Shown: positions 19,114 through 27,921 of the stretch, piece after piece
Layout of the letters: every line of letters starts with the position of its first letter
Position numbering within the stretch: position 1 is the stretch's first letter
Origin: Rhodanobacter sp. C06
Lineage (GTDB): Bacteria; Pseudomonadota; Gammaproteobacteria; Xanthomonadales; Rhodanobacteraceae
Reading direction: 5' to 3'
DNA: 64,000 nucleotides
Assembly (NCBI RefSeq): GCF_002001105.1
Contig: NZ_MUNP01000070.1
Location: 124,001 to 188,000 of the forward strand
Notes under the pieces: generated by a model
What the model saw: only the letters and a program-made list of their open reading frames with translations
Told to the model about the DNA's origin: nothing
Database searches by the model: none
Position numbers and translations under genes: made by a program

Positions 19114-19767
19114 ATGGCTGCCTATCCGAATTCGCCGCCGGTCCAGCAGACGATCAAGCTACCTGCTCCCTCCGGTGCCTGCACTGTCTCCATCACCGCG
19201 GCACTGGAGCAGCGGCGCACCTGCCGCACGATCTGCGCCAAGCCTCTGTCGCGGCAGCTCCTTGCGGACCTGCTGTGGGCCGCCTGTGGCGTGAACCGCC
19301 CAGAGGGACCGTTCGGGCGGCCCGGGCGTACCGCGGCCTCGGCCAGCAACTCGCAGGAAATCGACCTCCATGTCGCCATGCGCGATGGTGCCTACCGCTA
19401 CGACGCGCCGGCGCACGAGCTGGTCCAGGTGGCGACCGGCGATCTGCGCGGATACGCCCTGACGCCGGGGCAACGCAGCGCCAATCCCGACATGCCCGTG
19501 CATCTGATCTACGTGGCGGACATCCATCGCCTGACGCACTCCACCGGGTTCCTGGAGCCTGGCCTGCAGGACCCGGAGACGCAGAAGTCCTACTACTACG
19601 TCGATGCCGGCATGGTCGCCGCCAACGTCTACCTGTACTGCGCGGCCGAAGGACTGGCCGCCTGGTTCCACAACTGCGATCGGGACGCGCTGGCGCTGCG
19701 GCTCGGGCTGCGGCAGGAGCAGCGTGTGCTGTTCGCGCAATCCGTGGGGTACCGGGAGGAGATCTGA
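19114..19767 (+). CDS. Nitroreductase/SagB-type oxidoreductase family protein
   Basis: 217 residues from ATG 19114 (GGGAG 9 nt upstream). The FMN-binding nitroreductase fold is indicated by the N-terminal RRTCRTICAKPLSRQLLADL, the middle GRTAASASNSQEIDLHVAM and the C-terminal YYYVDAGMVAANVYLYCAAE with GLAAWFHNCDRDAL. These resemble the SagB-type subgroup, but no cyclodehydratase partner or precursor peptide is nearby, so it is probably a stand-alone flavin reductase. It lies 111 bp after the BON gene and probably shares its promoter. Confidence 0.8.
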   Translation: MAAYPNSPPVQQTIKLPAPSGACTVSITAALEQRRTCRTICAKPLSRQLLADLLWAACGVNRPEGPFGRPGRTAASASNSQEIDLHVAMRDGAYRYDAPAHELVQVATGDLRGYALTPGQRSANPDMPVHLIYVADIHRLTHSTGFLEPGLQDPETQKSYYYVDAGMVAANVYLYCAAEGLAAWFHNCDRDALALRLGLRQEQRVLFAQSVGYREEI

Positions 19768-20069
19768 GCCAACTGCGCAACGCCCGGTCCAGCCCGCATC
19801 CGAGGCGTGCCCGGGCATCCTGGGCCGTCGGGAATGGATGGCCTGCGCGCCGGCTCCCGGAGCGCCACTCCGCCCGTGAGCAATGCGGTTCCCTGCCCGT
19901 TCGCTCATGTTGATTTCCATCAACAAGGGCATCCGCATGGAGGCATAGCGTGTCCTTCAGCCGCCGCGCGGCGAGGTGGGCCGGCAACCTGGCGCGACAG
20001 CCGGTGAGCGGCACGCATCGCCGCGCGACGCGAAACACCCGTCTACTCCCGGTTCGAAGCGAGGCTCCC
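19768..20069. other. Intergenic region carrying an FNR-type promoter
   Basis: No gene is seen in these ~300 bp apart from the FNR-type box at 19910-19923. The last ~110 bp would be the 5' leader of the next universal stress protein gene. Confidence 0.55.
19910..19923 (+). promoter_or_regulatory. FNR/Anr-type box for usp/host-attachment genes
   Basis: TTGATTTCCATCAA, a perfect half-site pair. TAGCGT at 19946-19951 is centred 32 bp away. Confidence 0.75.
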
Positions 20070-20897
20070 ATGCACGACCTGCTTGCCTACTGCGAAAGTT
20101 GCGAGGACTGGCCGGCTAGTGCGGCTTACGCCGCCCGGCTGGCCGCGGCGTTCGACGGCCACGTGACGGGGATCCATGCGTGCCCCGTCCCCAGCCTGAT
20201 GTCGTCTCCCTATGACACGCCGGATTTGATGGCCGATCTGCTCAACGTCACGCGCCAGCTCGAGGAAGATGCCGTCGCCAGCGGCCCGTCCTTCGAGGCC
20301 TTTGCGCGTGCGTGCGGCGCGACCAGGGTGGCCTGGCAGGTCGCGGAGGAAGAGGTTCCCCGTGCCCTGAATCTTGCGGGCAGCTGGCATGACGCACTGG
20401 TCGTCGGCCGGACGCTGCAGACGCCCTGGGGTTCCGCGTCCGCGGTGGGCGGCATGGTCCTTGGTGCCGGGCTTCCGTGCATCGTCGTGCCCGAAGGTCA
20501 TGTCGGGGAGAGCCTGCCGGATGGCATGGCCATCGCCTGGAACGGCTCCCTCGAAGCCATTCGCGCGACGCACGCGGCCCTTCCCCTGCTGCGCCGTGCC
20601 CGCAGGGTGACGATTCTCGATGGCGGACAGCCGCTGTCGGCCAGCCTGGAGGACTGGAAGCCGCCGTTCGGGCTCGCCGGGTACCTGGCCAGACGCGGCA
20701 TCCACAGCGAGACCATGTTTCTTTCGAAGCCCGGGGATTCCGTGGGAACCCTGCTGCTGCACGCAGCGAAACAGGCGGGGGCCGACATGCTGGTCATGGG
20801 AGCCTACGGGCACACCCGTTTCAGCGAATGGGTGCTCGGTGGCGCGACGCGCGACGTGCTCGAGCGCATCGACATGCCGGTTTTCATGCGCCATTGA
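20070..20897 (+). CDS. Universal stress protein, two-domain type
   Basis: 275 residues from ATG 20070, chosen because GAGG lies 6 nt upstream and MHDLLAYCESCEDWPASAAY aligns with the other two-domain USPs here. The C-terminal UspA domain holds MAIAWNGSLEAIRATHAALP and VMGAYGHTRFSEWVLGGATR. The N-terminal half is a degenerate UspA domain. Closest in pattern to the USP at 14208, again suggesting duplication. It is followed 35 bp later by the host-attachment-type gene, probably cotranscribed. Confidence 0.9.
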   Translation: MHDLLAYCESCEDWPASAAYAARLAAAFDGHVTGIHACPVPSLMSSPYDTPDLMADLLNVTRQLEEDAVASGPSFEAFARACGATRVAWQVAEEEVPRALNLAGSWHDALVVGRTLQTPWGSASAVGGMVLGAGLPCIVVPEGHVGESLPDGMAIAWNGSLEAIRATHAALPLLRRARRVTILDGGQPLSASLEDWKPPFGLAGYLARRGIHSETMFLSKPGDSVGTLLLHAAKQAGADMLVMGAYGHTRFSEWVLGGATRDVLERIDMPVFMRH

Positions 20898-20932
20898 GGC
20901 ATCAGTTCGTATTGCCCGCCTGGAGGTCGATC

Positions 20933-21412
20933 ATGTCAACCGCATGGATTCTTGTAAGCGATGCCGCGCGCGGCCGCCTGTTCGAAGCGTCCGGTACGCC
21001 CTGCACGTGGACGGAACTGGCCGGCTACTCCAACTCCGATTTGCGCGGTCTCCCCGCGCGGGGCGGTTCGGGCCGCACCGTACCTCGCACGCACGACAGC
21101 ATCGATCCGGCGAGGCACGTGATCGAGCCCCATGCGAGCCGCCGGGACAAGAGCACGCGAGCGTTTGCGCGCATGCTGGTCGCCGACTTGCTCGAAGCAA
21201 ACGCACGTCACCGGTACGAACGCCTGTTCCTCGTGGCGCCGCCGCGTTTCCTGGGCGTCCTGCGCGGCCAGCTTGGTGACCCTGCCGCCGCCGGCGTGGC
21301 AGGCGAGCTGGGCAGCGATCTCGCCGCACTGCCGACCGAAGCGCTGATCGGGCATCTCCGTGAGGCTTTTCCGCGTGCGTTTCCCGCGAAGGCCGTACGC
21401 TCGGACAGATGA
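20933..21412 (+). CDS. Host attachment family protein
   Basis: 159 residues, ATG 20933 with TGGAGG about 6 nt upstream. It begins MSTAWILVSDAARGRLFEAS, the start of the family annotated 'protein required for attachment to host cells' (first named in Agrobacterium). FLVAPPRFLGVLRGQL is the other conserved block. The fold resembles release-factor-like domains; the true function is unclear and the name is historical. No signal peptide or membrane helix. It follows the usp gene under the FNR-type box at 19910. Confidence 0.83.
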   Translation: MSTAWILVSDAARGRLFEASGTPCTWTELAGYSNSDLRGLPARGGSGRTVPRTHDSIDPARHVIEPHASRRDKSTRAFARMLVADLLEANARHRYERLFLVAPPRFLGVLRGQLGDPAAAGVAGELGSDLAALPTEALIGHLREAFPRAFPAKAVRSDR

Positions 21413-21599
21413 GGCCCAGCCAAGCCGGCGGGCAGGCATCGTGCAATTCGTGTCCCAGGGCGCCAATCTGCCCGACGGCGGGTTCGCGACGCCGGACTTC
21501 GCCCGGAGGACGCCTCGCCGGATTGCGATGGCGCGGAAACCGGCGATGGCGCGATGGAACCGGACGCGAGGGGATGAACGACCGCCCTTTTCCCCAGCT

Positions 21600-22637
21600 T
21601 CATGCCTCGATGATGACCTTCAGCGCATGGGTCCTGGCGGCATGGCCGAAGGTGTCGTAGGCGTCGTCGATCGCGGCGAGCTTGAAGCGGTGCGTGATCA
21701 GCCGGGCGGGGTCGATTTTCCCCGCCTGCACCGTCTTCAGCAGCATGGGCGTGGTCGCGGTATCCACCAGGCGCGTGGTGATGGCGATGTTCCTGTCCCA
21801 CAGGCTTTCCAGATGCAGGTCAACCTTGGTGCCATGCACGCCGATGTTCGCGATGATGCCGCCCGGCGCCACCAGTTCTTCGCACAGCTCGAACGTGGCC
21901 GGCACGCCGACAGCCTCGATCGCGGTATCCGCACCGGCACTCCCAGTCAGCTGACGGAGTTTTTCCGCCACGCCGCCGTCGCGGCTGTTGATGGTCGAGG
22001 TCGCGCCGAAGCGCTTCGCCACGGCCAGGCGGTTGTCGTCCAGGTCGATCATGATGATCTGTGCAGGCGAGTAGAACTGCGCGGTCAGCAGGGCGGCCAG
22101 CCCGATCGGGCCGGCGCCGACGATGGCGACGGTGGAGCCGGGCTGGACCTTGCCATTGAGCACGCCGCACTCGAATCCGGTCGGCAGGATGTCGCTCAGC
22201 ATCACCAGCGCCTCCTCGTCGGCACCGGCGGGAATGTGGTAGAGGCTGGTGTCCGCGTAGGGAATGCGCACGTACTCGGCCTGCGTGCCGTCGATCCGGT
22301 TCCCCAGGATCCATCCACCCGTGGTGCAGTGCGAATACATGCCCTTGCGGCAGTAGTCGCATCTGCCGCAGGACGAGATGCAGGAAATCAGCACGCGGTC
22401 GCCCGGACGGAACGCGGCGACGGCCGTCCCCACCTTTTCGACCACGCCCACACCTTCATGGCCCAGGATGCGGCCGGGCGTGCAGGTGGGCACGTCGCCC
22501 TTCAGGATGTGCAGATCCGTGCCGCAGATCGTCGTCTTGACGATCTTCACGATGGCGTCGCCGGGGTCTGTGATTTCCGGCAAGGGGCGATCTTCCAGAG
22601 CCTTCTTGCCAGGTCCCTGATAGACGAGTGCTTTCAT
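21600..22637 (-). CDS. Zinc-dependent alcohol dehydrogenase
   Basis: 345 residues. Medium-chain dehydrogenase with catalytic zinc ligands in TTICGTDLHILKG and LGHEGVGVVEKVG, and the structural zinc site CISSCGRCDYCRKGMYSHC. The Rossmann motif is VAIVGAGPIGLAALL, with an acidic residue after strand 2 (MIDLDDNRL) favouring NAD(H). The sequence resembles the isopropanol/secondary alcohol dehydrogenase-like group. It has its own FNR-type box (22787) with a ~115-nt leader. It may recycle NADH by reducing aldehydes or ketones when oxygen is low; this is inferred. Confidence 0.9.
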   Translation of the reverse strand: MKALVYQGPGKKALEDRPLPEITDPGDAIVKIVKTTICGTDLHILKGDVPTCTPGRILGHEGVGVVEKVGTAVAAFRPGDRVLISCISSCGRCDYCRKGMYSHCTTGGWILGNRIDGTQAEYVRIPYADTSLYHIPAGADEEALVMLSDILPTGFECGVLNGKVQPGSTVAIVGAGPIGLAALLTAQFYSPAQIIMIDLDDNRLAVAKRFGATSTINSRDGGVAEKLRQLTGSAGADTAIEAVGVPATFELCEELVAPGGIIANIGVHGTKVDLHLESLWDRNIAITTRLVDTATTPMLLKTVQAGKIDPARLITHRFKLAAIDDAYDTFGHAARTHALKVIIEA

Positions 22638-22786
22638 CGGGAGTCTCCATCGAGTGTTGAGCCGAGCGGCGGTGCCTGGACGCGGGCTTCCGCGCTCCCG
22701 CCCCGCCCGCGTCTGCCTGCGTATCGCTCCGGATGCGGGCGAACCCGGTGCGGAACGCAGTTGAACACCGCCAAACGACGACGGGC

Positions 22787-22800
22787 TTGAGCCAGATCAA
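22787..22800 (-). promoter_or_regulatory. FNR/Anr-type box upstream of the alcohol dehydrogenase
   Basis: TTGAGCCAGATCAA. A weak TTCAAC hexamer on the minus strand (22760-22765) is centred 31 bp away. Confidence 0.6.
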
Positions 22801-22905
22801 CCGACTCCCGGAAAACGGGGCTGTCATGCTTCGGTGCGCATCGGGGCTCGTCGCGCGGGTGCTGGACGTCGGCGGCCCGGGTGACGGGAGCACGCCCCTG
22901 CGCCA

Positions 22906-23151
22906 TCACCCAGGCGGACAGTGCTGCTCCTGCGGCATTGCCACGTCTGGTCCGGGCAGTTCGTACGGATAGGTCATCGCGCTGACCGTCACGTCGACAA
23001 GCGCACCGCAGAAACCGAACATCGCGTCCGACCACCATGCGACTGGCGCGCCCAGCAGTGCGAACAGCGCGAACGGCGTGCAGGACGCAAGCGACGCAAA
23101 GGCTGCGCCGGAGTCGGGACAGGTAGCGACATCGTGGGCCGACGCACTCAT
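22906..23151 (-). CDS. Small hypothetical protein coupled to pta
   Basis: 81 residues from ATG 23151, where TTGGAG lies 6 nt upstream; ATG 23169 would add six residues (MPLEPA). It starts within 35 bp after the stop of the MaoC-Pta gene, so it is probably cotranscribed. One hydrophobic helix (about 22-41: LASCTPFALFALLGAPVAWW) precedes a Gly/Val/Ala-rich stretch. The tail contains MTYPYELPGPDVAMPQEQHC. No family recognised. Probably a small membrane-associated protein; it might instead be non-coding. Confidence 0.55.
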   Translation of the reverse strand: MSASAHDVATCPDSGAAFASLASCTPFALFALLGAPVAWWSDAMFGFCGALVDVTVSAMTYPYELPGPDVAMPQEQHCPPG

Positions 23152-23183
23152 GGCTGGCTCCAATGGCATGATCCGTTGTCCGC

Positions 23184-24590
23184 CTAGCCTGTCTGCTTCG
23201 CCTGCGCCAGCAGGACCGCCACCACGCACGAGGCGATGCGCGTGCGCGGCGTGTCGGCGCGGCTGGTGAGGATGATCGGCACCCGCGCGCCCATCACCAC
23301 GCCGGCGGCGTCGGCACCGGCGAGGAACGTCAGCTGCTTGGCGAGCATGTTGCCCGACTCCAGGTCGGGCACGACCAGGATGTCGGCGCTGCCGGCCACG
23401 GCGGAACGAATGCCTTTCTCCCGCGCCGCCAGCGGGCTGATCGCGTTGTCGAAGCCCAGCGGACCATCGACGATGCCGCCGGTGATCTGGCCGCGCTCGG
23501 CCATCTTGCACAGCGCCGCGGCATCCAGGGTGGAAGGCATCGCCGGGTTCACCGTTTCCACCGCCGACAGCACGGCCACCCTGGGTGTGGCAATGCCGAG
23601 CACGCGCGCCAGGTCGATCGCGTTCTGGATGATGTCGCGCTTGTCGACCAGTGAGGGTGCGATGTTGATGGCCGCATCGGTGACCAGCAGCAGCCGCTCG
23701 TAGCTGGGCACGTCCATCACGTAAACGTGGCTGAGTCGGCGACCCGTGCGCAGGCCGGCGTTGGCCAGCACCGCGTGCATCAGCTCGTCCGTATGCAGCG
23801 AGCCTTTCATCAGCAGCCGCACCTCCCCGTCGCTCACCATGGCCACCGCCTGTGCGGCGGCGGCGTGGCTGTGCGGCGTATCGACCAGCCGGTACGGCGC
23901 GATGTCCAGGGCAGCCTGCCGAGCAGTGGCCCTGATCCTGGCGGTCGGCCCGATCAGTACGGGCTCGATCAACCCTTGTGACGCGGCCTCGACCGCGGCC
24001 GTGATCGAAGCCGCGTCACAAGGATGGACGATCGCCGTGGGCAACACCGGGTTGCCCGCAACCCGCGCGCGCAACTGCCGGAAACGCCGGTGGCCGGCGA
24101 CCTGGACCGCGGGCAGATCGGCCGGCGCGCAGCGGATCTTCTCGGCCGGCGCCTGCACTTCCGCCTCGCCGAGGACCACGTCCACGCCGAGCTGGTTGCG
24201 CACGCGGCAATGGAAGCGCACGCGCCGGTCCAGCGGCTCCTTGCCGCTGACGGTCACGCTCACGTCGATGGTGTCGCCTAGGTTGACCGGTGCATGGAAG
24301 TGCAGGTCCTGCGACAGTTGGATCGTGCCTGGCCCCGGCAGCCGGGTGCCCAGTACGGCCGAAATCAGTGCGCCGCTCCACATGCCGTGCGCCACGACGT
24401 GATGGAACAGCTCGCTGCGCGCAGGGTCCGGCGCCTCTTCGGCCGGATTCGCGTCACCGGACATCGCGGCGAACAAGTCGATGTCCCGCTGGGTCAGCGT
24501 GCGCGTGAGATGCGCGCTGTCGCCGATCCGGATCTCGTCGAAGGTCCGGTTTTCCACGCATGCGGGAGCATCCGCAGTGACGGCATTCAT
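23184..24590 (-). CDS. Bifunctional MaoC-like hydratase/phosphate acetyltransferase
   Basis: 468 residues from ATG 24590 (ATGA overlap with the small ORF before it). Residues ~15-140 are a MaoC/R-hydratase hot-dog domain (DIDLFAAMSGDANP; HHVVAHGMWSGALISAVLG). Residues ~165-468 are a phosphate acetyl/butyryl-transferase domain (AIVHPCDAASITAAVEAA; LLMKGSLHTDELM; ITGGIVDGPLGFDNAIS; VPDLESGNMLAKQL). This fusion is known as enoyl-CoA hydratase/phosphate acetyltransferase. With acetate kinase and phosphoketolase in the same island it would interconvert acetyl phosphate and acetyl-CoA; the acyl specificity is not certain. Confidence 0.9.
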   Translation of the reverse strand: MNAVTADAPACVENRTFDEIRIGDSAHLTRTLTQRDIDLFAAMSGDANPAEEAPDPARSELFHHVVAHGMWSGALISAVLGTRLPGPGTIQLSQDLHFHAPVNLGDTIDVSVTVSGKEPLDRRVRFHCRVRNQLGVDVVLGEAEVQAPAEKIRCAPADLPAVQVAGHRRFRQLRARVAGNPVLPTAIVHPCDAASITAAVEAASQGLIEPVLIGPTARIRATARQAALDIAPYRLVDTPHSHAAAAQAVAMVSDGEVRLLMKGSLHTDELMHAVLANAGLRTGRRLSHVYVMDVPSYERLLLVTDAAINIAPSLVDKRDIIQNAIDLARVLGIATPRVAVLSAVETVNPAMPSTLDAAALCKMAERGQITGGIVDGPLGFDNAISPLAAREKGIRSAVAGSADILVVPDLESGNMLAKQLTFLAGADAAGVVMGARVPIILTSRADTPRTRIASCVVAVLLAQAKQTG

Positions 24591-24727
24591 GGCAGTTCCC
24601 GGATACGCGTGTCGGCGCCATTCATCGCGACATGGCCGCCAGTCATCAACGCGGCTGCGGCGATGCAGGCGTTTCCTTCGTCGAAGGTCTTGCATGGACC
24701 GGTCACCGGTATCGCTGCGTTCTCCAT
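24587..24727 (-). CDS. Small ORF (46 aa), predicted leaderless, coupled to pta
   Basis: Codes for MENAAIPVTGPCKTFDEGNA and 26 more residues, ending in IRELP. Its TGA overlaps the ATG of the MaoC-Pta gene (ATGA). The FNR-type box at 24762 and TAGAGT at 24735-24740 predict transcription starting at or next to its A(24727), which would make the message leaderless. It contains two Cys and one His and no membrane helix. No family recognised. It could be a real small protein or a translated leader that couples translation to pta. Confidence 0.45.
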   Translation of the reverse strand: MENAAIPVTGPCKTFDEGNACIAAAALMTGGHVAMNGADTRIRELP

Positions 24728-24761
24728 GTCGGCACTCTAGACAGCAAGCGGCACTGTGGAT

Positions 24762-24775
24762 TTGAGGCAAGTCAA
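24762..24775 (-). promoter_or_regulatory. FNR/Anr-type box for the small ORF-pta operon
   Basis: TTGAGGCAAGTCAA. TAGAGT on the minus strand (24735-24740) is centred 31 bp from the box centre. Confidence 0.68.
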
Positions 24776-24900
24776 TTGCGATGCTCGCCCGGGTGTCGTC
24801 GTGGGCGTGCTGGCGAGATTGGCGGCACGGGCGGCGGATGTCGCGGTCGGCGAACCCGAAATCTACGGATGCGGCATGTCGGAGCAAACCTGCGCGCGCC

Positions 24901-25704
24901 TCAATGCGCCAGCAGCAGCGGCAGCCTGGCGTGCTCCAGCACATGGCGGGTGGTGCCGCCCAGGATCAGCTCGCCGATCCGCGAATGCCCCCACGCACCC
25001 ATCACCAGCAGGTCAGCATGCATTGCATAGGCATGGCTGAGCAGTTCCTCGCCGACGTCGCTCGCGTCGGGGAACGGATGGATCGATTGCAGGGACACGC
25101 CTTGCCGGACCAGCCAGTCGCGCACTGGCAGCGGCGGTGGCGCAATGCCGGGGAGCGTGTCCTGCGCGCCGTCGATCAGGCGCACCATCCCGGCCTCGCG
25201 CAGCAACGGCAGCGCGGCGCGCAGCGCGCGCATCGATTCCTGGGTGCTGTTCCAGGCCACCAGGATCCGTTCCGGGTTGAAATGGCCATCCCAGTCGGGC
25301 GGCACCAGCAGCATCGGCGATGCGGCCGAGAACAGCACCCTGGTGACATCGTCCATCCCGACCAGATGCGACGGATGCGACGGCGACAGCCGGCTCACCG
25401 TGATGTCGGCCATGCAGGAACGGCGTGCCAGCGCGGACACGTAGACGCCGCGGATCACTTCCCAGGCGCCCCTCAGCCCATGCTTGCGGCGCTGCTCCGT
25501 CCACCAGGCGTCGCATTGCCTGGCCTGGTATTCCTCGGTGACCAGCTCGGTCATGATGTCGGGCAGATACATCGATGAGGGGAAGACTCCCACGATGTGC
25601 AGACCCGTCACGTAGGCGTCGTGGCGACCGGCCAGGGCGAGGCCGACCTGCACAACCGGACTGCTGTCCACCATCTCTTCGACATTGACGAGGATCTCGA
25701 ACAT
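24901..25704 (-). CDS. Universal stress protein, two-domain type
   Basis: 267 residues from ATG 25704 (MFEILVNVEEMVDSSPVVQV). The upstream in-frame ATG at 25821 lies beyond the FNR-type box and is rejected. The N-terminal half is a degenerate UspA domain. The C-terminal half keeps ILVAWNSTQESMRALRAALP and VMGAWGHSRIGELILGGTTR. It is transcribed alone, divergently from the GNAT gene, with one FNR-type box for each direction in the 223-bp gap. No good ribosome-binding site was found. Confidence 0.87.
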   Translation of the reverse strand: MFEILVNVEEMVDSSPVVQVGLALAGRHDAYVTGLHIVGVFPSSMYLPDIMTELVTEEYQARQCDAWWTEQRRKHGLRGAWEVIRGVYVSALARRSCMADITVSRLSPSHPSHLVGMDDVTRVLFSAASPMLLVPPDWDGHFNPERILVAWNSTQESMRALRAALPLLREAGMVRLIDGAQDTLPGIAPPPLPVRDWLVRQGVSLQSIHPFPDASDVGEELLSHAYAMHADLLVMGAWGHSRIGELILGGTTRHVLEHARLPLLLAH

Positions 25705-25762
25705 GGAGGCGTCCGGTGGCCTTGCATGAGCGCATGCTCGCGCAGGCGCCCTTCGCCCGGTG

Positions 25763-25776
25763 TTGATGCAAATCAA
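25763..25776 (-). promoter_or_regulatory. FNR/Anr-type box, usp side
   Basis: TTGATGCAAATCAA, perfect half-sites. A start ~41 bp from its centre would be near 25728, 24 nt before the usp ATG; the -10 is weak. Confidence 0.68.
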
Positions 25777-25832
25777 CCGAAGCGGCCGGGTGCCGGCTGG
25801 AATGCTTGCGCACCGTGCCATCTCCGCTTGAG

Positions 25833-25846
25833 TTGATCGTCATCAA
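25833..25846 (+). promoter_or_regulatory. FNR/Anr-type box for the GNAT-usp pair
   Basis: TTGATCGTCATCAA, perfect half-sites. TAGAAA at 25868-25873 is centred 31 bp away; predicted start ~25881. Confidence 0.78.
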
Positions 25847-25927
25847 GTGGCGACGCCACCGGTTCGCTAGAAAGCTCGTGGAACCCCGCCATCGCGGGCG
25901 TTCCGCCCTACCAGCGAGGCCATCACC

Positions 25928-26500
25928 ATGACAACCACGACTGATTCATCAGGCAACGCTACCGCCGGAGCGGCACCTGCCGCCCTCGAAGGCGATCACT
26001 GGATCGAATCCCTGCGCGACGGCACTCGCGTGCTGGTGCGCCCGCTTCGGCTCGAGGACCGCGCCATGGAAGAGGCGCTCATCCGGCGTCTCTCGCCCGA
26101 GGCGCGGCGCTTCCGCTTCCTGGGCGATTTCAAGGTACCCGACAAGGCCATGCTCGACCACCTGATGCACGTCGACTACGTGCACGACATGGCTTTCGCG
26201 GCCTTTGCGCACGACGATGGCGAACTGCGCGAGGTGGGCATCAGCCGCTATTCCACCACTGGCGACGATCGCCAATGCGAATGCGCCGTCACCGTCGCCG
26301 ACGACTGGCGTCACCGCGGCCTGGCCGTGCTGCTGATGCAGCATCTCATCGATGTCGCCCGCAAGCAGAAGCTTGCCCGCATGTTCTCGATCGACGATGT
26401 CGGCAACGAACCGATGCGCGAGTTGGCCCATTACCTCGGTTTCACCTGCGAGCCGTATCCGGAGGACCCGAAGACGGTGGTCTATTCGCTCGCGCTGTGA
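25928..26500 (+). CDS. GNAT-family N-acetyltransferase
   Basis: 190 residues. Single GNAT domain with LVRPLRLEDRAMEEALIRRL at the start of the fold and the acetyl-CoA loop CAVTVADDWRHRGLAVLLMQ (consensus Q/RxxGxG/A seen as RHRGLA). The final strand is FTCEPYPEDPKTVVYSLAL. It resembles the acetyltransferase domain found at the C-terminus of the protein acetyltransferase Pat, but stands alone. A role in protein acetylation driven by high acetyl-CoA/acetyl phosphate in this regulon is possible but inferred. The usp gene follows 32 bp downstream. Confidence 0.87.
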   Translation: MTTTTDSSGNATAGAAPAALEGDHWIESLRDGTRVLVRPLRLEDRAMEEALIRRLSPEARRFRFLGDFKVPDKAMLDHLMHVDYVHDMAFAAFAHDDGELREVGISRYSTTGDDRQCECAVTVADDWRHRGLAVLLMQHLIDVARKQKLARMFSIDDVGNEPMRELAHYLGFTCEPYPEDPKTVVYSLAL

Positions 26501-26532
26501 CGCATCCGGCTCCGGATGCGGGAGGCATGATC

Positions 26533-27417
26533 ATGCTCATCGATGAATCCCGTGCGGTCCCCCGGGCCTCGTCGCAACAAGCGGCGACTCCGACCCTGGG
26601 CTTTCGCGACGTGCTGGCACTGGTGACTTCCAGCGGGCCGTGGAGCCCGGCGTTGCTGGCCGCAGTGGAGATCGCCTCGCGCTGGAATGCGGACCTCACC
26701 GCCTGCTACGTGCCGGTCGATCTGCGTGAGCAGCGCCCCGCCGAGTCGGCCCCAGCGATTGCGGAGCCACCGGGCGAATCGGAGTACGAGCGGCCCGACG
26801 AGTCGCTCGCGTTCGCCCAGTTCGCCTTGGAGCGCGGCGTGGCCCATGCGTCCTGGGCCGTGACACGCACACCGATAGCCCCCACGCTCCGTCATCTCGG
26901 AGCGTGGCACGACCTTGCCGTGATCGAACGCGACATCGTCGACGCGGCGCACATTTTCGACGTACTCGCCGAAGGGCTGCTGAGCGCCCGGTTGCCCTGC
27001 ATCCTGCTGCCGCCGCGCTGGAGCGGCAGCCTGGCGTTCGACCGCATCGTGATCGGCTGGAACGGCAGCTTCGAATCGACCCGCGCCTTGTGCAGCGCCC
27101 TGCCCCTGCTGCGGCTCGCCCGACAGGTGGTTCTCGTCAACGGCGAGCTGCGCACGCCCGATGAGCACAGCACAGGCGTGGCCGAGCCCGATCCGTTCGC
27201 CTACCTCGTGCGGCACGGCGTCGCAGCGAAACTCCACCACATCCAGGTGCCCCCCGACGAAGCGGGCCTTGCCCTGCTACGCCATGCGCATGTGCTGCGC
27301 GCCGACCTGCTGGTAATGGGAGCCTACGGGCGCTCACGCATCCGCGAGCGCTTGCTGGGAGGGGCGACGCGGCATGTCATGGCGAATGCGGACATGCCGG
27401 TGTTCATGCAGCACTGA
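26533..27417 (+). CDS. Universal stress protein, two-domain type
   Basis: 294 residues from ATG 26533, because GGGAGG lies 7 nt upstream; the ATG at 26527 is too close to it. The protein starts MLIDESRAVPRASSQQ with a longer, disordered N-terminus than its paralogues. The C-terminal UspA domain has IVIGWNGSFESTRALCSALP and VMGAYGRSRIRERLLGGATR. It is cotranscribed with the GNAT gene and converges on the next usp gene with only 26 bp between stops. Confidence 0.88.
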   Translation: MLIDESRAVPRASSQQAATPTLGFRDVLALVTSSGPWSPALLAAVEIASRWNADLTACYVPVDLREQRPAESAPAIAEPPGESEYERPDESLAFAQFALERGVAHASWAVTRTPIAPTLRHLGAWHDLAVIERDIVDAAHIFDVLAEGLLSARLPCILLPPRWSGSLAFDRIVIGWNGSFESTRALCSALPLLRLARQVVLVNGELRTPDEHSTGVAEPDPFAYLVRHGVAAKLHHIQVPPDEAGLALLRHAHVLRADLLVMGAYGRSRIRERLLGGATRHVMANADMPVFMQH

Positions 27418-27443
27418 ACCGGCGGCGCCGCAACACCTGTACG

Positions 27444-27881
27444 TCAACGACAGACCATCACCGGGATATCGGCGCAGCCCAGCACCCGGCTGGTCTCGCT
27501 GCCGATCAGCAGGCGGTCCAGGCCGGTGCGGCCATGGCTGCCCATCACGATCAGGTCGCAACCGTATTGCCTGACGGCGCCGATGATGGAATTGCTGGGG
27601 TGATGGTCGAATTCGTAGCTGCCTTCGAACGGTACGCCGGCCTCCTCGGCCAGCGCGCGGACCGCACCGATATACCGCTGCGCCCGGTCGATGGCCTCGC
27701 GCCGGTAGTCGTCCGGCGCGCTCCGGATCAGGTCGGACAGGTAGGCCACGGCTGCCAGCGGCGCCAGCACGTGGTGCGCATGCACTGCCGCGCCGAGCTG
27801 CCCGGCCAGCGCGATGCCGAGGCGGGCCGCATGCAGGGAGGGTTCCGAATCGTCGACTGGAAGCAGGATGTTCTTGAACAT
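27444..27881 (-). CDS. Universal stress protein UspA family, single domain
   Basis: 145 residues, the usual size for one UspA domain. Start MFKNILLPVDDSEPSLHAAR; the ATP-binding motif is VMGSHGRTGLDRLLIGSETS, close to the canonical G-2x-G-9x-G(S/T). It lies third in a predicted unit after a zinc-ribbon-like small protein and a small membrane protein, 40 bp after the latter. It resembles the USPs at 28488 and 30859 more than the two-domain types. Confidence 0.92.
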   Translation of the reverse strand: MFKNILLPVDDSEPSLHAARLGIALAGQLGAAVHAHHVLAPLAAVAYLSDLIRSAPDDYRREAIDRAQRYIGAVRALAEEAGVPFEGSYEFDHHPSNSIIGAVRQYGCDLIVMGSHGRTGLDRLLIGSETSRVLGCADIPVMVCR

Positions 27882-27921
27882 GGTCTGTATTGTTCGAGTT
27901 GGAAGCCTGTCGGGCCTTGCA

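Noticed and set aside
19114-19767. SagB-type nitroreductase as part of a peptide natural-product cluster
   Set aside because: No precursor peptide, YcaO/cyclodehydratase or exporter gene nearby; the context is a stress regulon.
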